From assembly GCA_030762175.1 (NCBI GenBank), contig CM060840.1:43220001-43284000 (forward strand): 64,000 nt of DNA, written 5' to 3'. This DNA is from Metallyticus violacea. Taxonomy: Eukaryota > Arthropoda > Insecta > Mantodea > Metallyticidae. The position numbers were made by a program, and so were the translations under genes. Each line of letters opens with the position of its first letter. Within the stretch, counting starts at the first letter, position 1. Below the pieces are notes generated by a model that did not search any database, was not told the origin of the DNA, and worked only from the letters and a program-made list of their open reading frames with translations. Of this stretch, positions 59,591 through 64,000 are shown in pieces.

Positions 59591-60378
59591 CAGGGTGTCT
59601 ACAACGAAATTCCCTAATATTGAGGCCGTTTTAATCATAATAAATTATTCTTTTTACCACATCTGACTTGTCAATTGGGTACAACAAGAATTGAAACTGC
59701 TGCCTAATTTTTCACCTATATATCCTGTGTTGTGTTGTCCGTTCACGCGAAATTGACTTCAGTTCAGGAGAAGGCACAAGTTGTGTTATGGTAATCAGGA
59801 GTTAATCCTTTGTTATGAAGGAAGTTTCGAAGTGTTTGCAACAAATCATCGCCAGACGCCAAGAGCATAAAAGCATGGCATAGACAGTTCTTGGACACTG
59901 GGAGTACATTGAAATGGCATGGAGGAGGCCGACGTGTCTTCGAAGAACAGCCAGAGAAAGAGTCCGCCAAGCGTTCCAACGAAGTTCAAGCAAGTCAATC
60001 TTCAGACCTCCACGTTCCCCTGATTTCACACTGTTAGGTTTTTTTCTGGGGCTACGAGGACGGGTGACGCCACTCAAGTGCGAGACCTTCGAGAGCACCG
60101 TACCCGGATTGTAAAAGCGATTGAGACCCTCACTCCGGACATGTTGGAGAGAACCTGGATGGAAATTGAGTACAGACAAGATAGATATTCTTCGGGCTAT
60201 CAAGGGAACTCATGTGGAAGTACTGTGATTGTTTGTGGAAGTACTGTGATTGTTTTTTTTCCGGTTATTAAACCGTTATTATTGATACAACATATATTTA
60301 TGAATAAACCACAACTTATATTTATTGTTTTGATATAGGAAGCAAATTCAATTAGGGCATTTCGGTGTAGTCACCCTG
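59591..60378 (+). mobile_element. Internally deleted Tc1/mariner-like element with matching TIRs
   Basis: 788 bases. Left end cagggtgtctacaacgaaat; right end, reversed, cagggtgactacaccgaaat; both are next to TA (59589-59590; 60379-60380). The coding remnant begins QEKAQVVLW (about 59767), continues KAWHRQFLDTGST and LKWHGGG (about 59871-59930), then RQAFQRSSSKSI (about 59965). It jumps straight to RPPRSPDFT (about 60006), the region of the last catalytic aspartate. The C-terminal pieces VRDLREHRTRIVKAIETLT and DMLERTWMEIEYRQD follow (60077-60180). Several hundred bases holding the first two catalytic aspartates are missing. Frameshifts also occur. A 21-base tandem duplication sits at 60213-60254. 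Confidence 0.92.
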
Positions 60379-60380
60379 TA

Positions 60381-61239
60381 TTATGTAAACTCACTTTGTA
60401 TAATTATAATCAATAAAAACCACTTATTTATTTGATCGTTTACTTCATATAGGACATGTCAAAAATATTAATACATATTTCAAATTATAATTTTTAATAA
60501 TAAATAGGTTTGTAATCTCGAGGACTGATTACACAAGTTGACCGCTGCATAGTAACATAGACCGACTTGACCTAGTGACAGTATTTGCGATCAACTGCAT
60601 GAATAAGAAGAAGGAAATTTCCCTAAAAGGAAATACAAATATCTATATATCATTATAAAGATTATTTTAATTGTTTTTCTTACTCTGTTCATTACAAAAA
60701 GATTTTCTTTTCGTTGCGTGCTGCGTAATTATTATCACAAACTTATTCATCAGTAAGATATCTCCTTTTCTTCACGTTCACTATAACCACAATTAACCTA
60801 CATCTCAAACGCGAACATAGGGAAAAACTGCATTCCACAACACAAGAAATGACAGAAACAAAACCAATATAAGATATAACGTTATACTGTGGTTGACAAA
60901 CGCCAGCTGCTGTTAGTTCTGTTTACTACTTAGTATCACATCTCTTATTTAACATATTCTTAAATAACTACTATTTTTTTTTCAAAATCGTGTGTAATTT
61001 TTAACACATTCATTAACTATTGTAATGAGTGTCCTATTAACTTCTTGCGCCATTTCATTCACTGGTTTTAGGACCTCGTCACCTGAAGAGATGATGTTTC
61101 TAAATGTTTAATTGTATTCGAAACAAGTGTTATTTTATATGAACATTCTATTGTAATGTGACTGGTTAAACTGGTTAAACGTTTGTGTCCTGTGACGAAC
61201 AGCCGTATCATATTGTTATCTACTCAGCTATAGACTCGC
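60381..61239. other. AT-rich intergenic stretch, no gene seen
   Basis: Nothing recognised. Confidence 0.55.
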
Positions 61240-61645
61240 GCACTCCGTCTTCATGGTTGTGCGAGTGGAGAAAGTTGTTTTAAGATGATCACTGGTTAAG
61301 TGTGGAAGATATCGTCTCCAAAGTTGCATTTTTGTGGGATCTATGTACACAATCCTGCATGAAGGCCTGAAGATGCAGAAAATGTTCTACAGGTTGATAC
61401 AAACATGAAGCAGGAGTTTGTTTGTGAAAACAACTATTAAGTGGTTTCTCATGCCCCCTACTCACCTGACCTGGCTCCTAGAAAAGGGTAGCTTTGTCCA
61501 ACAATGAAACACACTCCGTGGTCTCACATTCTCTAGTCGGGCCTCTATTGCAGCTGGTCAAAATAGATTTCTAAAGAACCGTTCGCAGTGGCCATGCAAT
61601 TATGGCGCCAATATTGTGAAAAATGTGTAGTTTGCAGGGAGATTA
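61240..61645 (+). mobile_element. Mariner transposase remnant with central deletion
   Basis: HWLSVEDIVSKV and then GSMYTILHEGLKMQK (about 61292-61382, two frames) match the second helix-turn-helix of mariner transposases. The next recognisable piece is SHAPYSPDLAP (about 61447-61480), holding the last catalytic aspartate, followed by KEPFAVAMQLW and YCEKCVVC (about 61574-61632), the usual C-terminal region. The intervening segment with the first two aspartates is missing. No inverted repeats identified. Confidence 0.8.
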
Positions 61646-61899
61646 AACTGAGAAGTAAAAAAGTTTCATATTTTTTATGCAATTTATAAGAAAAAAAAAT
61701 TGAGACCTTAGAACTTGCACGCAAAAGAACGGGGAAGGGGACGTTAAAAAACTCAATGAAACATCAAGAATTCATTTCAAGGGTAATTTATATATGTATA
61801 ATGAAAAAGAACCGGAACATTAAGGCTCATATACAAACATATTTAAAAGTGAATCATAAAACATTTTTTTTAATTGCACATAATTTAATTCCAATTATT
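61646..61899. other. AT-rich intergenic stretch, no gene seen
   Basis: Short spacer; a 73-codon plus-strand frame (61756-61977) lies antisense to the LINE fragment next to it. Confidence 0.5.
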
Positions 61900-62635
61900 T
61901 TCGACTTCCCTTTACTTCGTCTTTGCTGCACTGTAAATGAACCTTTTTATTGTCATTTATTTCTTTGCTTATTATAAGTTTTATTTTCGAAGAACCAGTT
62001 ATTTAGACAATTTATAGCTATGATTAGGTTTGCTTTAACGGAATTTAAATGCCACATTGTCACCATAATATTTGTATCATCTACAAATAAAATAAGCTCT
62101 ACACTTCGAAAATTAAATGGGATTCTATATATATATAATAAAAAGAATGGAACCCAGTACTGATCGTCGAAGAAATTCTAAATTATTATTCTTATGGGTA
62201 GAGACAAATGTCATCAGCTCTGATAAATATAATTGCTTGTAATGTGACTGTACAAATTATTTGCTATTTTCTAAATATGATTGAAACAATTTGCTTGGAT
62301 TCCCTCGGATGCCACAAGAATTTATTTTTGTTAGTAATATTTATCATTTAAAACACCACATACATTTGTCAGATTGAAGAGGATTCCCAGGATATTTTCT
62401 TTATCATCAATTCCCTCGCGGATATAATTAAGTAAATAGTTAATTGCTGTTGCAGTAGATTTGTATTTACTGAATCAATCTTATACTTCATTGGAACTTT
62501 GTTGTGTTTTGTGATGAAATTCATTAACCTATTTGCCATTAGTTTTTCAAATATTTATAGAGAAAATGACAATAATGCTATTGGACCTGTAGCACACTTT
62601 TACTGCATTTTATGAGTTTTTTTTTTAAGCAATTT
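61900..62635 (-). mobile_element. Non-LTR retrotransposon (LINE) reverse transcriptase fragment
   Basis: On the minus strand the pieces come in the order of an insect non-LTR reverse transcriptase. A KLMANRLMNFI-like segment (about 62520-62560, decayed) is followed by KYKSTATAINYLLNYI (about 62420-62475), LGILFNLTN (about 62365-62395) and GIQANCF (about 62290-62315). A VLGSIL-like region near 62130-62160 leads to LILFVDDTNIMV (62062-62098), the catalytic F/Y-A-D-D motif with V for A, and then LNNWFFENK (about 61985-62015). Several stops and frameshifts. The N-terminal endonuclease and C-terminus are absent. It is a separate copy from the LINE fragment at 57.2 kb, and the two barely overlap in the region they preserve. 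Confidence 0.87.
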
Positions 62636-62798
62636 CTAATTTTTCTGTGTAAATGCCTAAATTTATTTATGAGTTAAATATTTCTACTAATGTAGTTCTA
62701 TATGTTAAGACTTCCAAAACGAAAAAGAATCAGCAGATGTTTAAAAAAAAATATATATATACGTATTCTCAAAAAATTCCCCCAAATAGATTCTATTG

Positions 62799-62958
62799 TT
62801 TTTAATAGTATTTAACGCCCGTTTTAACTACTGAGGCTCCGCAGGCGGTGGACGCTGATGATACATGAGATGAAATGATAAATTGGAAAAGGATTATTTT
62901 TTAAAGGAAGGAATAGCATCCTAGGCTTAAGTTTAGGGTACCTCCTCGGCATTTGCCA
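62799..62958 (-). mobile_element. SINE family B, 3' half only
   Basis: ttttaatagtatttaacgcc, then gctgatgatacatgag, aaattggaaaaggatta, ggtacctcctcggcatttgcc, after which similarity stops. The tRNA-like head is missing (5' truncation in the SINE sense). Confidence 0.85.
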
Positions 62959-63146
62959 AAACAATTCATGTGACGAAAAAGGAAGGCATTCTGAAGACAA
63001 TGAATATCGACTACTCATGAAGAAAAACGTATTAGCGATAGCGCAGATATTGATTTGATAATGGTCGTGGCACGGGCAGTGTCTTAAAACAAAGAAATTT
63101 ATGAAATTGGCTGGAAATAAACCGTAGGAATAACAACAACAACAAC

Positions 63147-63188
<42 letters not shown>

Positions 63189-64000
63189 TTCAGCCTCTTA
63201 GCATTTCATTATGTATATCCAAGTTTAAGAGGAAAGACATATCATTATTTGATCATAAATGCCCGCACGTTGACCCACAGTGTTCTCAACCTATATTTAC
63301 TGGCAAGCAAGAAGACAGAGATACAACAGAGACAGTCGAATTCTGTGAGCGCGCGCGGCTACAGATGTTCCCTGGTAGGTACATGATAAACGACGGTAAG
63401 CAACGTGGCCTACCCAAAACTTATTGTTGAAGTCGAAGGTACATTCTCCAAGTAAAGTTCCATCGCACCTAAATGTTTTATTTGTGTGTTGTTGTTTTAT
63501 GAAGAAGCCATAACTCATTTCTTCATCTCGAAGCGGTCTGGCCGTCTGTCCTTAGCCTCACTTCCCAGTGTTTTTCATGCCAGAACTTGTCTGTACACTG
63601 CACGCAGCCGCTACCACTATCTTGGGAAGAGTGTAAAGGAAATATACATCACCATCACTGTTACCTTATGCCGTTCACAGACAAAGTCAAGCTGCCTACA
63701 GAAATATGCCCAGCAATACTGCTGGGACTCTATGTGTTGCTTGTTAGCCGATTGTAAGCAACGATAAAATCTTCCACCAACCATTTTCAATTTATATAGT
63801 AAGAGTGTGTGCAGTCGTGCAGCAGTCCCGGACAGCCAAGCCGAGAAATATATACATGGTCGCTAGATTTCGACGTGAACAAACACCCCAGACCTTGCGA
63901 CGCGGAGGCTGCTTCCACCCCCCAGTATGCTCAATCTTGACTTACGTCTCGTTCGTCCTGCAGGCAGCTAATGGCTGGCCGATTCTCGTTAACGACGACT
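62959..64000. other. Window end: microsatellite and GC-richer DNA, no gene assigned
   Basis: After the (AAC)n/(AAT)n tract the composition becomes GC-richer (63.3-64 kb). A 93-codon plus-strand frame (63486-63767) is unmatched. Near the very end, cttacgtctcgttcgtcctgcag looks, in two parts, like a pyrimidine-rich splice acceptor, and the 37 bases after it are open to the window edge (AANGWPILVNDD). This is too little to call an exon. Confidence 0.4.
63131..63188. repeat. (AAC)n then (AAT)n microsatellite
   Basis: About five AAC units run directly into about 14 AAT units. Confidence 0.95.

Noticed and set aside
1..64000. A new gene cluster, CRISPR array, or bacterial or phage system
   Set aside because: No operon-like runs of long frames, no spaced direct repeats, and no prokaryotic protein motifs. 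Composition and content are those of repeat-rich animal DNA.

Overview
The window reads as gene-poor, strongly AT-rich nuclear DNA from an animal, most likely an insect. The evidence is the set of decayed mobile elements of types that are abundant in insects: mariner and DUF4817-type transposases, tRNA-headed SINEs, and insect-type non-LTR reverse transcriptase fragments. There are also many poly(T), poly(C), (AT)n and (GAA)n tracts. A large-genome hemimetabolous insect such as a cockroach, termite or stick insect is my guess, but the order cannot be fixed from the sequence. I found no intact host protein-coding gene, no rRNA, no functional tRNA and no CRISPR array. Almost all open frames are short, start and stop at random, and match nothing I recognise; those that do match are broken transposon proteins.

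Layout. 1-4.5 kb: AT-rich DNA, one GC-richer 152-codon open frame (1.41-1.87 kb) and an old SINE (3.25-3.51 kb). 4.5-7 kb: a full-length but dead mariner bounded by inverted repeats, then a second mariner fossil. 7-19 kb: mostly empty, with a tRNA-like SINE head (8.65 kb), a mariner fossil (12.1-13.0 kb), a broken fragment of a dispersed arthropod protein (14.15-14.54 kb, minus strand) and an (AT)n tract (15.6 kb). 18-23.5 kb: a SINE, a short inverted-repeat (TIR) element split by another SINE (19.05-19.90 kb), another SINE, and a long-TIR element that carries the N-terminal part of a DUF4817-type transposase (22.25-23.45 kb). 25.7-27.2 kb: a dead mariner, then a SINE with a perfect 10-bp target duplication. 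30-34.3 kb: a SINE inserted in (TAA)n, a long tRNA-headed repeat, and a C-terminal DUF4817-class transposase fossil. 35.7-39.3 kb: a truncated mariner, a third type of tRNA-like SINE, a TIR element and a SINE head. 45-50.5 kb: a SINE, a hAT-like element with an 8-bp duplication, and a second complete copy of the TIR element. 53.9-58.1 kb: a fold-back element, a well-preserved SINE with a 12-bp duplication, a second copy of the long repeat, and a LINE 3' fragment. 59.6-63 kb: an internally deleted transposon with matching TIRs, a deleted mariner, a second LINE reverse transcriptase fragment and a truncated SINE.

The elements do not form a pathway. They record successive insertions. The most informative observations are (1) a TA-flanked TIR family present three times, one copy interrupted by a SINE; (2) two elements with long inverted-repeat arms, one carrying transposase sequence; (3) an 888-bp hAT-like element with a perfect 8-bp duplication; and (4) SINEs with perfect target duplications. 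I see no credible new enzymatic or defence system here. The few possible host exons (56.20-56.38 kb minus strand; the last 40 bases) are weak.
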